Source: Sporosarcina sp. ANT_H38 (GTDB lineage Bacteria; Bacillota; Bacilli; Bacillales_A; Planococcaceae). Taken from it: DNA of 64,000 bases. A program made the translations under genes and the position numbers. A model generated the notes under the pieces. It searched no databases and was not told the DNA's origin. It saw nothing but the letters and a program-made list of their open reading frames with translations. The stretch is taken from NCBI RefSeq assembly GCF_008369195.1, contig NZ_VOBC01000002.1, forward strand, positions 372,001 through 436,000. The letters run 5' to 3'. Positions 20,550 to 29,150 of this stretch are shown here, piece by piece; the first letter of the stretch is position 1; the number at the start of each line of letters is the position of its first letter.

Positions 20550-20755
20550 ATGATTGGTTGCCCGAGATTTATGATTGGTTCGGTGGTGAATATGATTGGT
20601 TGGGTGGGCGTTATGATCGGTTGCCTGAGATTTATGATTGGTTCGGTGGTGGATATGATTGGTTGGGTGGGCGTTATGATCGGTTGACTGCGATTTATGA
20701 TTGGTTCGGTGGTGGATATGATCGGTTAAGAGAGTGATATGATCGGTCTCACTTT
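20550..20755. repeat. 21-bp ATGATYGGTT repeat array, locus 2
   Basis: Ten units start at 20550, 20571, 20592, 20613, 20634, 20655, 20676, 20697, 20718 and 20739, with no deviation from 21 bp. Units cycle in threes (tails GCCCGAGATTT, CGGTGGTGAAT, GGGTGGGCGTT), giving a 63-bp higher-order repeat. The array lies between the fadF promoter region and the terminator of the cobalamin operon. A plus-strand frame of repeating Met-Ile-Gly is not considered a gene. Confidence 0.9.
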
Positions 20756-20764
20756 TTAAAGTTA

Positions 20765-20792
20765 GAAAAAACCTGCAAGAACAATGCAGGTT
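20765..20792 (-). terminator. Terminator of the cobalamin operon
   Basis: AACCTGCA (20770-20777) pairs with TGCAGGTT (20785-20792), and the reverse strand then reads TTTTTTC. It abuts the cblS stop codon. Confidence 0.85.
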
Positions 20793-21476
20793 TTAAGTGA
20801 TAATTGTTAGTTTATTCAAATGAACACCGAAAAGTGCTTTTGCTTCCTCGATTTTCATGTCCGGAATGGCTAGGAGAACAACTGTCGACGGACCAGCTGA
20901 CTTCGCTATGTCCAACACGGTTTCGACACGCACCTCTTTATTTCCAGTCAGCAAACGGACTTCTTCTAAAATCCCGCTTGAGCCAACTGGCCAGATTTCA
21001 TGCACGATTCCATTCTTTATTGCCTCATAAATAAATGCAATGGACGCAATTTCTTTCGCGCGTTCCCGAACCTCATTCCCGACGAGCGGAATGCCATATG
21101 TAAACCACGAAACTTTTTCGTTTGTTGGCGTCTCTACTTTTTTCCCAATCATTGTTACCGCCATCGCTGACTGAACAAGTTCCATATTCGTTTCTGAACT
21201 GCCATTGATAGGCGGAACCTCAAGCCCTGCCTCACGGAATAACTCCGTCACACCAGCCACGTAATTTTCCCAACTCGCGCTACCGCTAAAATTGTGGATG
21301 AGGATTGAAACAGGTTCTGCATGCGTCGCCCATTGTTCAAGCAATGCGACGCGGGCGGCAAAATACGCTGTGATGCGGTCCGGTACTGCAACTATATCCT
21401 GCAACTTTTCACCGATGCCGCCTGAATTATCGGTTGTCACGATGAAACCGTTGCCGATATCAATAGCATTCCTCAT
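20793..21476 (-). CDS. cblS: Alpha-ribazole kinase CblS (probable)
   Basis: This 227-residue soluble protein resembles the AIR-synthase/ThiL-like fold proteins described as alpha-ribazole kinases in Geobacillus and Listeria. It starts MRNAIDIGNGFIVTTDNSGGIGEKL, a glycine- and aspartate-rich nucleotide segment, and contains VTMIGKK and LLAIPDMKIEEA. Its ATG overlaps the stop of the gene before it (cblT), and it closes the B12 operon. The CblT-CblS pair would let the cell import and phosphorylate alpha-ribazole for the lower loop without CobT. Assignment rests on pairing and context. Confidence 0.75.
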   Translation of the reverse strand: MRNAIDIGNGFIVTTDNSGGIGEKLQDIVAVPDRITAYFAARVALLEQWATHAEPVSILIHNFSGSASWENYVAGVTELFREAGLEVPPINGSSETNMELVQSAMAVTMIGKKVETPTNEKVSWFTYGIPLVGNEVRERAKEIASIAFIYEAIKNGIVHEIWPVGSSGILEEVRLLTGNKEVRVETVLDIAKSAGPSTVVLLAIPDMKIEEAKALFGVHLNKLTIIT

Positions 21477-21958
21477 CGAAGTACCCCCATACGACCATCC
21501 ACCACATGCTGAAATGACGGCAGAACGACCGCTGCAACAACTGCGTTAACGATTGTGGCGAGCCACAAAAATGGCACTGCTCCCAAGAAAAATGCAGGTG
21601 AAATCAGGAAATAAAAAGGCAACGGCGCGATTAAACCGTTTGCCACTACGAAAAAGATCCACTTTGTCACATTACGTCCGGCTTTGTGAAGACGAGCAAA
21701 AATGATCAGGATAACGAACATTTCAAGTGCAATGATCACATGGAATGGCCCTAAAGGAAATCCGGCATACATTGCGGAGGCTGTGTGTCCGAGCATTGCA
21801 GCGATCCCTGAAAATACGGGTGGAAGAAATGCTGCCGAAATAAGCGCTGGTACTGTATCAAGCGCCAAGGAGCCGATGCCGGACGGGATTTTTATTAAAC
21901 CGCCGATAACACAGAGGGCTGCAAAAAAGGCCGTCAATGTGAGCCGTTTTAACTGCAT
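21473..21958 (-). CDS. cblT: Alpha-ribazole transporter CblT, ECF S component (probable)
   Basis: This 161-residue integral membrane protein has five or six hydrophobic segments and starts MQLKRLTLTAFFAALCVIGG, typical of energy-coupling-factor substrate-binding subunits. The start follows AAGGAGGACTGAAC. It overlaps cblS by ATGA. With CblS it forms the salvage route for alpha-ribazole known from Geobacillus. The shared ECF energising module is not in this window. Confidence 0.75.
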   Translation of the reverse strand: MQLKRLTLTAFFAALCVIGGLIKIPSGIGSLALDTVPALISAAFLPPVFSGIAAMLGHTASAMYAGFPLGPFHVIIALEMFVILIIFARLHKAGRNVTKWIFFVVANGLIAPLPFYFLISPAFFLGAVPFLWLATIVNAVVAAVVLPSFQHVVDGRMGVLR

Positions 21959-21961
21959 TGT

Positions 21962-22549
21962 TCAGTCCTCCTTTTTCTTATCCGTTCTGAACACTTTCGC
22001 ACTTCTCACGTATTCATTGTCCGGTACGTTAACCCTAGAGTTCGCAATGCGTGCTGCAACGAAAAGATAATCGGATAGCCTGTTCAAATAGCGTTGAACA
22101 ACTGCTGGTACATCTTCTTCTTCTTCTGCATTCATAAGTGTAACCGTCCTGCGTTCTGCACGTCTCGCGACAGTTCGTGCAATATGAAGTGTTGCAGCAG
22201 CAGGTGTTCCACCCGGCAAGATGAATTTCTCCAGAGGCGGCGCTTCTTCCATCAGTACGTCGATACGCTGTTCAAGTACTTCCACCGGTTCTTCGGATAA
22301 TTTATAATGACGTTCTTTCATCACGTTTGCAAGATCGCCGCCACCATCGAACAATTCGTTTTGAATCGCTTCCAAGTCTGTCAGCATATCTGCAAAAATT
22401 ACAGGATCCAGTTCCGTCATCGCTTTGCCTACGAATGAATTAAGTTCATCCATCGTGCCATATGCTTCCACGCGAAGGCTATCTTTGTCAACGCGCCCTC
22501 CAATCAAGCTCGTTTTCCCTTTATCCCCAGTACGTGTGTAAATCTTCAT
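21962..22549 (-). CDS. Cob(I)alamin adenosyltransferase, PduO type
   Basis: This 195-residue enzyme adenosylates reduced corrinoid with ATP, giving adenosylcobalamin or adenosylcobinamide. The PduO ATP-binding start TRTGDKGKTSL is intact, as are YGTMDELNSF, ARTVARRAERR and LNRLSDYLFVAAR. The start MKIYTRTG follows GGGGAG and overlaps the stop of the upstream cobU-like gene by one base. The cofactor form it makes is what IcmF needs. Confidence 0.94.
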   Translation of the reverse strand: MKIYTRTGDKGKTSLIGGRVDKDSLRVEAYGTMDELNSFVGKAMTELDPVIFADMLTDLEAIQNELFDGGGDLANVMKERHYKLSEEPVEVLEQRIDVLMEEAPPLEKFILPGGTPAAATLHIARTVARRAERRTVTLMNAEEEEDVPAVVQRYLNRLSDYLFVAARIANSRVNVPDNEYVRSAKVFRTDKKKED

Positions 22550-22968
22550 CAATAATCTCCCCTTTTCTTTAGTGTTTTTGCAAGACCATACCAAATCCTC
22601 GTCACTTCACCCGCTTCCGCCATCAATCGCTGATAAAGCCGACCACAAGCATCGCGTAATTTCCGCTGACCTGCATCCATTGGGACAATTCCTCGTCCAA
22701 TGTCCGTTAAAATGATAACTGTATGACGGTCCTTGCCGATGTAATTCATCACATAATCTATCGCTGCTTGTTCCGATAAATTCGTTTCCGCAAGCCACTT
22801 CTCGACTCCAGCTATGACCGTTGTCTGACTGTCTTCCGCATTAACGAAGGAACTGTCTCCTAGACGATTCCCTTCTATCCAGTTTACGTTTTCTTCACCT
22901 TGCTCGATCAGCCACTTTTTTACATAGTCTCTTTTGCCGTTATGGGCACCGCCGATATAGACGTGCAT
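22549..22968 (-). CDS. Short CobU-like protein
   Basis: This 139-residue protein is a second CobU relative. It has a P-loop-like start (IGGAHNGKRDYV) and a C-terminal CobU signature (TDIGRGIVPMDAGQRKLRD). It lacks the middle segment with the GMP-accepting histidine (RxxxHxxxR..WxTxE..P), which full CobU proteins and the neighbour at 25080-25673 keep. It is therefore unlikely to be a complete kinase/guanylyltransferase. It may be a kinase-only form or a partner subunit. It overlaps cobC by 49 bp. Confidence 0.75.
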   Translation of the reverse strand: MHVYIGGAHNGKRDYVKKWLIEQGEENVNWIEGNRLGDSSFVNAEDSQTTVIAGVEKWLAETNLSEQAAIDYVMNYIGKDRHTVIILTDIGRGIVPMDAGQRKLRDACGRLYQRLMAEAGEVTRIWYGLAKTLKKRGDY

Positions 22969-23513
22969 GACTCACCCTCCTCGAATGCTTTGTCACTGTC
23001 CCATTCAAGCCGGTAGCCCGTTCCGTGTGGGATGTCCCACGACCAAAACCCTTGTTGGTCAAGTGAATACTTTGAAAGGACTACACGAATCGGCCCTCCA
23101 TGTGTCACGACAACTGCATTATTTGGCAATTGTTTGAGTGCGGCCACTACACGTATTTCTACGTCTTTTAAACTTTCACCGCCACTTGGCGCAAATGCAT
23201 ACGGATCATCAATCCATTTTCGATAGTCCTTATTCTTTTCAAGTTCCACATACGTTTTTCCTTCAAAATCACCAAAGTTACATTCACGCCAACTGGCGGC
23301 TATTTCAATAGACGCTTGTGGGAAATAGTGGGCAGCGCTTTGTTTTGCACGGTTAAGATCACTGCTGTAAACGTGTTTTGGGATTTCGGGTAGACCCCAG
23401 TTCCAGTTTGGCGAGTCTAAAATCGGCTCATCCGTCCAACCAATGTATTTCCGTTCTTTATTGCCTAATGTGGGTAGATGCCGAATCAGATAAAGCACAA
23501 AATTACTAGCCAT
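22920..23513 (-). CDS. cobC: Histidine phosphatase, CobC-like alpha-ribazole phosphatase
   Basis: This 197-residue member of the histidine phosphatase superfamily probably removes the 5'-phosphate of alpha-ribazole phosphate or cobalamin phosphate. The catalytic start is LIRHLPT rather than the common RHGET, but the histidine and arginine are kept. The second histidine is in VVVTHGGPIR. The start MASNFVLYL follows GGAGGC. Genes of this family are common promiscuous phosphatases; the B12 role comes from its place between cobS and the CobU-like gene. Confidence 0.8.
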   Translation of the reverse strand: MASNFVLYLIRHLPTLGNKERKYIGWTDEPILDSPNWNWGLPEIPKHVYSSDLNRAKQSAAHYFPQASIEIAASWRECNFGDFEGKTYVELEKNKDYRKWIDDPYAFAPSGGESLKDVEIRVVAALKQLPNNAVVVTHGGPIRVVLSKYSLDQQGFWSWDIPHGTGYRLEWDSDKAFEEGESCTSISAVPITAKETM

Positions 23514-24250
23514 AACAATGCCTCCATTCCTTCGATAAACGCGCCGCATAAGTCCCCGCTAACGCCCCCGAAATGTTTCAACGACCAGTTACGGAACATG
23601 AAAAATGCCATTGCAATTACAATCGCTACACTGACTGGAATCAGTATGCTTTTTAGCATAAATCCTAAGGCAAATAAAATCATTGCACTGCTCACTAGCG
23701 TCCAACCAATCACTATACTTGATGAAATCTTCTGTTTAAAAAAGTGTGCGATTCCTTTATCTTTCGCTAGACGCACAGTTGAGAAATACAGGTTCATAGC
23801 GGCTCTTGCTAGGAAAGGGATTGCTATGTACAATGCAATGTTTCCTGTACCGCGCATCAGGATTTCATTGAATACAGCGATTTTCACGATGATTAGTAAA
23901 ACGAGCGCCATAGTCCCGAACGCTCCAAGACGCGGATCTTCTAGAATCTCAAGTCGTTTTTCACGGTCTTTGTACGAAAAGAATGCATCGCCCGTATCAG
24001 CCCAGCCATCCAGATGTAATCCGCCCGTCAAGACGATGCCGACCAAAACGATAAGGACGGCTGCTAGAAATGTCCCAAACTCCAAATAGTTCAGCACTAT
24101 TTCGGACACAATGTACATTGCGAGCCCAATTGCCGCCCCAACAAAAGGAAACGCCACATACATTGCCGTCACTTCTCTTCGGCCGAGTGGCAATTCTTTT
24201 CGTACGGGAATTGCAGTGAAAAATTGCATGGCTAGCAACAATCCGTTCAT
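23486..24250 (-). CDS. cobS: Adenosylcobinamide-GDP ribazoletransferase
   Basis: This 254-residue integral membrane enzyme joins adenosylcobinamide-GDP to alpha-ribazole (phosphate), the last assembly step of cobalamin. The CobS signature GLHLDGWADTGDAF lies near 59-72, followed by several membrane helices. The start MNGLLLAMQFF follows GGAGAGATGAA and overlaps the preceding stop by ATGA. The C-terminal codons overlap cobC. Confidence 0.94.
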   Translation of the reverse strand: MNGLLLAMQFFTAIPVRKELPLGRREVTAMYVAFPFVGAAIGLAMYIVSEIVLNYLEFGTFLAAVLIVLVGIVLTGGLHLDGWADTGDAFFSYKDREKRLEILEDPRLGAFGTMALVLLIIVKIAVFNEILMRGTGNIALYIAIPFLARAAMNLYFSTVRLAKDKGIAHFFKQKISSSIVIGWTLVSSAMILFALGFMLKSILIPVSVAIVIAMAFFMFRNWSLKHFGGVSGDLCGAFIEGMEALLWLVILCFI

Positions 24251-25083
24251 TTCATCTCTCCGGATTGTGACAGAATCTCTTTTATAAGCGGCCAGTTGAG
24301 ATGCGCCTTCACATGTTTTGCCCACGCATCGTAGACGTCGATTCCTTCGGGCGCTTTCATAACCGGTCGATCCATATCTTCCTCTTCAATGCCGTGATCG
24401 ACTTTGAAAGGAATGACACCCGCTACAGGGACCCCCGTATAGCTTTCTATAAATTCAATTCCTTCTTGGAATAAAGAAGCATCTCCATGAAATTTATTGA
24501 TAATAATAGCTTTGACACGTTTTCGATGCTCAGGTGGTAAAAGTTGTAGCGTACCGACGATTGACGCGATAGCTCCACCGCGATCAATATCCGCCACTAA
24601 CACTGCCGGTACATCCGCAATTTCTGCCACGCGCATATTAACAATTTCCCTGTCGTTGAGATTCACTTCTGCAGGGCTGCCTGCACCTTCGATAATAACC
24701 GTTTCATACATTCCCGTTAGCTTGGCGAGCGACGTTTTAATCGCCTCGATCCCGCGTGCAAAAAACTGTTCGCGATAGGCCATTCCTGCTATTGGGCCAA
24801 TCTTCTCTCCGAAAAAGAGTACTTCCGATTTCATGTTCGCCACCGGTTTCAGTAAAATTGGATTCATGTAAATCGAAGGCTTTGTTCTGGCCGCATAGGC
24901 TTGAATGAATTGCGCACGGCTCATTTCTTCACCATTTTCAGTTGTCGCTGAAAAACCGGACATGTTTTGCGATTTGAAGGGTGTTACCCGTACGCCTTCG
25001 TCCGATAAAATGCGGCACAACGCTGTACAAATCATCGTTTTTCCAGAATCTGATGCTGTTCCTAAAACAATTAGCCCATTCAT
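24247..25083 (-). CDS. CobQ/CbiP-like protein without the glutaminase domain
   Basis: This 278-residue protein matches the N-terminal ATP-dependent half of cobyric acid synthase. It has the P-loop GTASDSGKT, FKSQNMSGFSA, MNPILLKP, EGAGSPAEVNL and VADIDRGGAIAS. Full CobQ proteins are about 500 residues and end in a class I glutaminase with a catalytic cysteine; here the frame ends naturally in an ATGA overlap with cobS. No remnant of the missing half follows. It may use ammonia, act on salvaged corrinoids, or have another role. No corrin-ring synthesis genes occur in this window. Confidence 0.85.
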   Translation of the reverse strand: MNGLIVLGTASDSGKTMICTALCRILSDEGVRVTPFKSQNMSGFSATTENGEEMSRAQFIQAYAARTKPSIYMNPILLKPVANMKSEVLFFGEKIGPIAGMAYREQFFARGIEAIKTSLAKLTGMYETVIIEGAGSPAEVNLNDREIVNMRVAEIADVPAVLVADIDRGGAIASIVGTLQLLPPEHRKRVKAIIINKFHGDASLFQEGIEFIESYTGVPVAGVIPFKVDHGIEEEDMDRPVMKAPEGIDVYDAWAKHVKAHLNWPLIKEILSQSGEMK

Positions 25084-25673
25084 TGCGTCATCTCCTGCTG
25101 TTCATTTTTCCATACGATCGGGATTCCATAATCCATTTCAATAGCTGTATCTGCTTTTTTAACAAGCACTTGGTGAATACGACCAATCCACTTCCTGTAC
25201 ATTTCCGTTTCAGCGTATTTTGAAGGAAGCTCATCTAATACTTCATTCGAAACAATAACGAGGTGGGCAGCTTGCGACACTAGAGTATCAATCGTTGTGT
25301 ATAACTGTTTTTCCTTTTGTTCCATACAGCCCGATTGTCCGATACAAGGTTTCCCTGACTCCCAACCTGTGTATAACTCATTTGCCAGCCACGTCGTTAG
25401 ACAATCCCATAACACATAATCACCTGGTTGAATGGAGGGCAATATCCCTTCTAACTCGACAGGTTGTTCAAAGGTCGTCCAACTATGAGTGGAACGATCC
25501 GATTTGTGACGTTCAATACGCGCCCGCATTTCTGAATCCGTTGCGACGCCGGAGGCAATGTAAACTAGCCTGGCCGCATTGTTCTGCGCTTCATTGACTA
25601 GCAGCTTTTCTGCATAAGAACTTTTACCACTTCTAACGCCGCCACTTATGAACGTCAGTTTTCCGCGAACCAT
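25080..25673 (-). CDS. cobU: Adenosylcobinamide kinase/guanylyltransferase
   Basis: This 197-residue CobU-type enzyme phosphorylates adenosylcobinamide and then adds GMP. It has the P-loop ISGGVRSGKSSYAE, the segment RARIERHKSDRSTHSWTTFE with the GMP-accepting histidine, and VIVSNEV. The C-terminal half is diverged and lacks the GIVP signature seen in the short CobU-like protein of this operon. The start MVRGKLTF follows GGAGGAG. It overlaps the CobQ-like gene by ATGA. Confidence 0.88.
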   Translation of the reverse strand: MVRGKLTFISGGVRSGKSSYAEKLLVNEAQNNAARLVYIASGVATDSEMRARIERHKSDRSTHSWTTFEQPVELEGILPSIQPGDYVLWDCLTTWLANELYTGWESGKPCIGQSGCMEQKEKQLYTTIDTLVSQAAHLVIVSNEVLDELPSKYAETEMYRKWIGRIHQVLVKKADTAIEMDYGIPIVWKNEQQEMTQ

Positions 25674-26734
25674 CGTGATAACTCCTCCTTCAAGATGTTC
25701 ATTGACGCATCGTTTTTCATACCAATTCGCAACCATCTACCGTCCATGCCGCGGAAGTTTTGCGAATGACGTAGGACAATTCCACGTGCGAGCATGTCTT
25801 CATACAACTTATTTGAATCACGACCAGAACCCAATGTGAATGAAATAAAATTCGTAACGGAATTCGTAACGTTGCAATCATTGCCTTTTAAAAACAGCGT
25901 CATTTTTTCCCGTTCACTGTTACTATACTGAATTGCCTGTTCGCGGTATTGCACTTCCTGAAGGCACACCGCTCCGATTTGTGCTGCTAGACCATTAACA
26001 TTCCAATGCGGTGCGAGTGCTTTTATCCCCCTAATTATCGACGGATCTGCCGCGATATACCCGAGTCTTATTCCTGGAATAGCGTACATTTTCGTCATTG
26101 AGCGAACTATGATCACATGCGGATTGTTCTTTATATTTGCAATGAAGGACAGTGATTCATCCACGAAATCGATAAAAGCCTCATCTAAAACAACGTCACA
26201 ACCTACTTCAGCGCCGTGCTCAATAATTACGTTCAAATCCGTCCGTTCCGGCATGATTCCAGTTGGATTGTTTGGCGTGCAAAGGTACAGAACAGATGCT
26301 GAAGTCATAGCTTCAAGAATAGTTTCCATAGGCAATTTAAATCCATCTATTTCCGATGCAAAAACCCGAACAATTTCCACATCCTTCGCCAAGAGAGTCG
26401 CTTCGTATTCGGAAAACGTCGGGTGCACGACAATCGCTCGCTTTCCACGATAGCGCTCTGCCAAAAGTGCTAACAATTCCGCCGCACCATTTCCTGCGAC
26501 TAAACAAGCAGGCGAAATACCATGGTAATCGGCCGCCGCTGACAGAAACGGCTCCCCTTCTGGATTTGGATACGCCTTAAGCATAGCCAGTAAACTTGGC
26601 CACATCTTGGTAACTGAATCAGGAGGTCCCATTGGATTGACATTTTCACTAAAATCCAATAACCGTGTTGGGGGTTCAATGCCTAGTCTTGCGTAAACGT
26701 TGTGCGGATTCGCGCCATGTTCAGGCAACTGCAT
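25655..26734 (-). CDS. cobD: L-threonine-O-3-phosphate decarboxylase
   Basis: This 359-residue class I/II PLP enzyme makes (R)-1-aminopropan-2-ol phosphate, the linker of cobalamin, from threonine phosphate. It has the HisC-like fold with NPTG in CTPNNPTGIM and the PLP lysine in SMTKMYAIPGIRLGY. Its close relation to histidinol-phosphate aminotransferase means function is set mainly by its operon, with cbiB directly upstream (13-bp overlap). The linker made here joins cobyric acid in the CbiB step. Confidence 0.88.
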   Translation of the reverse strand: MQLPEHGANPHNVYARLGIEPPTRLLDFSENVNPMGPPDSVTKMWPSLLAMLKAYPNPEGEPFLSAAADYHGISPACLVAGNGAAELLALLAERYRGKRAIVVHPTFSEYEATLLAKDVEIVRVFASEIDGFKLPMETILEAMTSASVLYLCTPNNPTGIMPERTDLNVIIEHGAEVGCDVVLDEAFIDFVDESLSFIANIKNNPHVIIVRSMTKMYAIPGIRLGYIAADPSIIRGIKALAPHWNVNGLAAQIGAVCLQEVQYREQAIQYSNSEREKMTLFLKGNDCNVTNSVTNFISFTLGSGRDSNKLYEDMLARGIVLRHSQNFRGMDGRWLRIGMKNDASMNILKEELSRWFAEN

Positions 26735-27689
26735 AAAAAGTCACTCCAATCACCGTCATTACTAGCCAAAAAATAAACGCTATGACATGCATCTGTGTAA
26801 TTGTTTGTTTAATATGTATTGCGGTTAGCGGAGTGTTTCCTGGTCCAAGCTCGGGTCGCTTCGATACGATTCCACGGTATGTACTTGTTCCGCCAAGCGT
26901 TACTCCGAGTTGCCAAGCCGTAGCTGCCTCCAAAAATCCGCTGTTCGGACTTGGATGTTTCCTTGCGTCTTTACTCCAGCCAGTAAAGCGTTTCCAAAAG
27001 GACAATTGACTTTTATTTGGCGCATATAAAATGATAAGAAAGCCTGTCACACGTGCTGGTATGAAATTCAAGATATCATCTGCACGTGCAGAAATTTTAC
27101 CGAACTTCTCATACCGTTCGTCTTTATAACCAATCATCGAATCCAATGTGTTCACTGCTTTGTACATCCAAAGACCGGGTGCTCCCAGTAGAAATGCCCA
27201 AAATAATGGCGATGTAATGCCGTCCGAAATGTTTTCTGACACCGTTTCAACAGTCCCGCGTACGATATCATTTTCTTTTAGTTTATCGGTATCGCGACCG
27301 ACAATCCACGACAACTTCGTGCGTGCTGCGGGCAAATCCTTTGCAGCAAGCGGGCGATAAACGTCGAGCGCAGCGTCGCGTAAACTTTTTTGCGCCAGCC
27401 CAATGGCGATTAGAGTTGACTCCACGCCAATCCCTACGTAAATATTGAATTGATAAGCAAAACTAACAAAAGTAAAAACGATGCCTAACACAATTCCGAC
27501 CGTGATGAATAGTGTAAACGCTCCTTTTAATGTGCGGAACCGACCTTTATTCAAAATGGTAGTCAATTTGCCAATGAACGTTCCAATTAAGCGGACTGGA
27601 TGCGGCCATTTCGGTGGATCTCCAATAATTCTGTCGAGCAGAAAACCAATTACGATGGCGATAAAATGTGCAGGAATCAAGTTGTCCAC
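26721..27689 (-). CDS. cbiB: Adenosylcobinamide-phosphate synthase CbiB
   Basis: This 322-residue integral membrane enzyme attaches aminopropanol phosphate to adenosylcobyric acid. It has the family start IGFLLDRIIGDPPKWPHPVRLIG, the loop SENISDGITSPLFW and the C-terminal SPNSGFLEAATAWQLGV. It starts at GTG (27689), or TTG three codons later behind AAAGGGTGG. It follows CbiZ, which generates cobyric acid, so the two act in sequence to remodel foreign corrinoids. Confidence 0.94.
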   Translation of the reverse strand: MDNLIPAHFIAIVIGFLLDRIIGDPPKWPHPVRLIGTFIGKLTTILNKGRFRTLKGAFTLFITVGIVLGIVFTFVSFAYQFNIYVGIGVESTLIAIGLAQKSLRDAALDVYRPLAAKDLPAARTKLSWIVGRDTDKLKENDIVRGTVETVSENISDGITSPLFWAFLLGAPGLWMYKAVNTLDSMIGYKDERYEKFGKISARADDILNFIPARVTGFLIILYAPNKSQLSFWKRFTGWSKDARKHPSPNSGFLEAATAWQLGVTLGGTSTYRGIVSKRPELGPGNTPLTAIHIKQTITQMHVIAFIFWLVMTVIGVTFYAVA

Positions 27690-29149
27690 CCTTTCGCCTT
27701 TTTATAGGCACGGATTGCCCGAACCGTACAGTCGTAAACGCCGTGGCCAATCAATTTTCCGAGCGGCGTGATTGGACCTGCATATGGTAGGAATTCTCCT
27801 TGTTGTGTTGCCGCGACAAGCAAGCTGTCCGTAGATGTACCCGTCGCAATTGTGCCTGTGAGCGGATCTGTTATCGATTCCATTTGAAGTGCTTTCGTTT
27901 TCGCTTCGGTAGCCGTTATCATTGCTTGGATAAATGCTTCATCGGGTAGCTGACCGTTGACGATAACCCATGTATTGATTGTACCGACGCGAGGTTTTTG
28001 ATCACGCGCGAGTGCTTGCGACACATCGACGGCATTGCCGACACCAGCAGTTACCGCAATCAGAATCGTTCCGAAATCCCCTGTGTATTCCTCGACTTCA
28101 GCATGCTCCGTCGTGACCGCGGTCATCATACCGACCGTATCTGTTAGATGAAAGCCATGCTGTTCAAGGTAAGAAGTATTTTCAGCCTTGACGTCATCTA
28201 CATTGTAATCGACATCGACATGCCGATTGACAAACGACCGATACCAGCCTGTTCCAGCGTTATGAACCGCGGAGGAAATTGTTTTCAACGGATAGTTCGT
28301 TCGTAGTGCAACAAAGTCCGATGATATCGAAAAGTCCTCTTTTTTGACGGTGAAAGGCTTGATTTCCTCTTTGGTATCAGGCAGAAGTGTAATCTGCGGT
28401 TTTGGCAATTCGGGATGAGGCTGTGATTTTATACGCGCACCGTAAACAGATTGAATTGCCTCTTCCTTCACTACGTCTTGTGGTACGCCTATTCTGGCTA
28501 TCTGCCCTTTATCCATCAAGAGAAGCCGGTCGCAGTATAAAGAAGCCAAATTGATGTCGTGAAACACCGAAATCACCGTGAGTCCTTTGTCGATTGCCTG
28601 TTGGCGAATCGTATCGAGTAATTGTTGCTGATGGGCGATGTCCAAGTGATTGGTTGGCTCATCGAGTAATAAAATCGGGGCCTCCTGAGCGAGTGCCTGC
28701 GCAACAAAAACACGCTGTTGTTCGCCACCGGATAGCAATTCTATCGAGTTTTCAGCATAGCGTGTGATTGACATACTATTGATGGCATCGGCGACAGCAC
28801 GCTCATCTTCGGCTGACCACGAGGCGAATAGCCCCGATTGGTGTGGATAGCGCCCGAGTTCTACCGTTTCTCGAACAGTGTGGGAAAATGCATGGGCATG
28901 GAGTTGCGGCAAGACGGCTACTTTTTTTGCGAATTCCTTTTGTGAATAAGTAGAAGCGTCTTGCCCGTCGATTGTGACGGAACCCGTTACCTTCGGGAGA
29001 ATACCTGAAATGATTTTCAATAGTGTAGATTTACCACTGCCGTTGGGTCCAAGTATGCCGAGTACTTCGCCTTTATCGACATTGAATGTTACTGCTTTCA
29101 CGATGGATTCTTTGCCATAACCTCCGGAAATATTTTCGACCTGTAACAT
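27677..29149 (-). CDS. BtuD-CbiZ fusion: corrinoid ABC ATPase plus adenosylcobinamide amidohydrolase
   Basis: This 490-residue fusion joins an importer ATPase to a remodelling enzyme. Residues 1-255 are the ABC ATPase, with Walker A GPNGSGKSTL, signature LSGGEQQRV, Walker B ILLLDEPTNHLD and switch histidine SVFHD. Residues 285-490 match CbiZ (SSDFVALRTNYPLKTISSAV, TVGMMTAVTT, GTINTWV), which cleaves the aminopropanol arm to give cobyric acid. A BtuD-CbiZ fusion is known from B. halodurans. The start MLQVENIS is chosen for ABC homology. Confidence 0.92.
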   Translation of the reverse strand: MLQVENISGGYGKESIVKAVTFNVDKGEVLGILGPNGSGKSTLLKIISGILPKVTGSVTIDGQDASTYSQKEFAKKVAVLPQLHAHAFSHTVRETVELGRYPHQSGLFASWSAEDERAVADAINSMSITRYAENSIELLSGGEQQRVFVAQALAQEAPILLLDEPTNHLDIAHQQQLLDTIRQQAIDKGLTVISVFHDINLASLYCDRLLLMDKGQIARIGVPQDVVKEEAIQSVYGARIKSQPHPELPKPQITLLPDTKEEIKPFTVKKEDFSISSDFVALRTNYPLKTISSAVHNAGTGWYRSFVNRHVDVDYNVDDVKAENTSYLEQHGFHLTDTVGMMTAVTTEHAEVEEYTGDFGTILIAVTAGVGNAVDVSQALARDQKPRVGTINTWVIVNGQLPDEAFIQAMITATEAKTKALQMESITDPLTGTIATGTSTDSLLVAATQQGEFLPYAGPITPLGKLIGHGVYDCTVRAIRAYKKAKGWTT

Positions 29150-29150
29150 G

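Noticed and set aside
20475..20760. Plus-strand frame of repeating Met-Ile-Gly and similar frames at 6082-6306 and on the reverse strand at 36746-36958
   Set aside because: They are by-products of 21-bp repeat units; there is no ribosome binding site and composition is that of the repeat.
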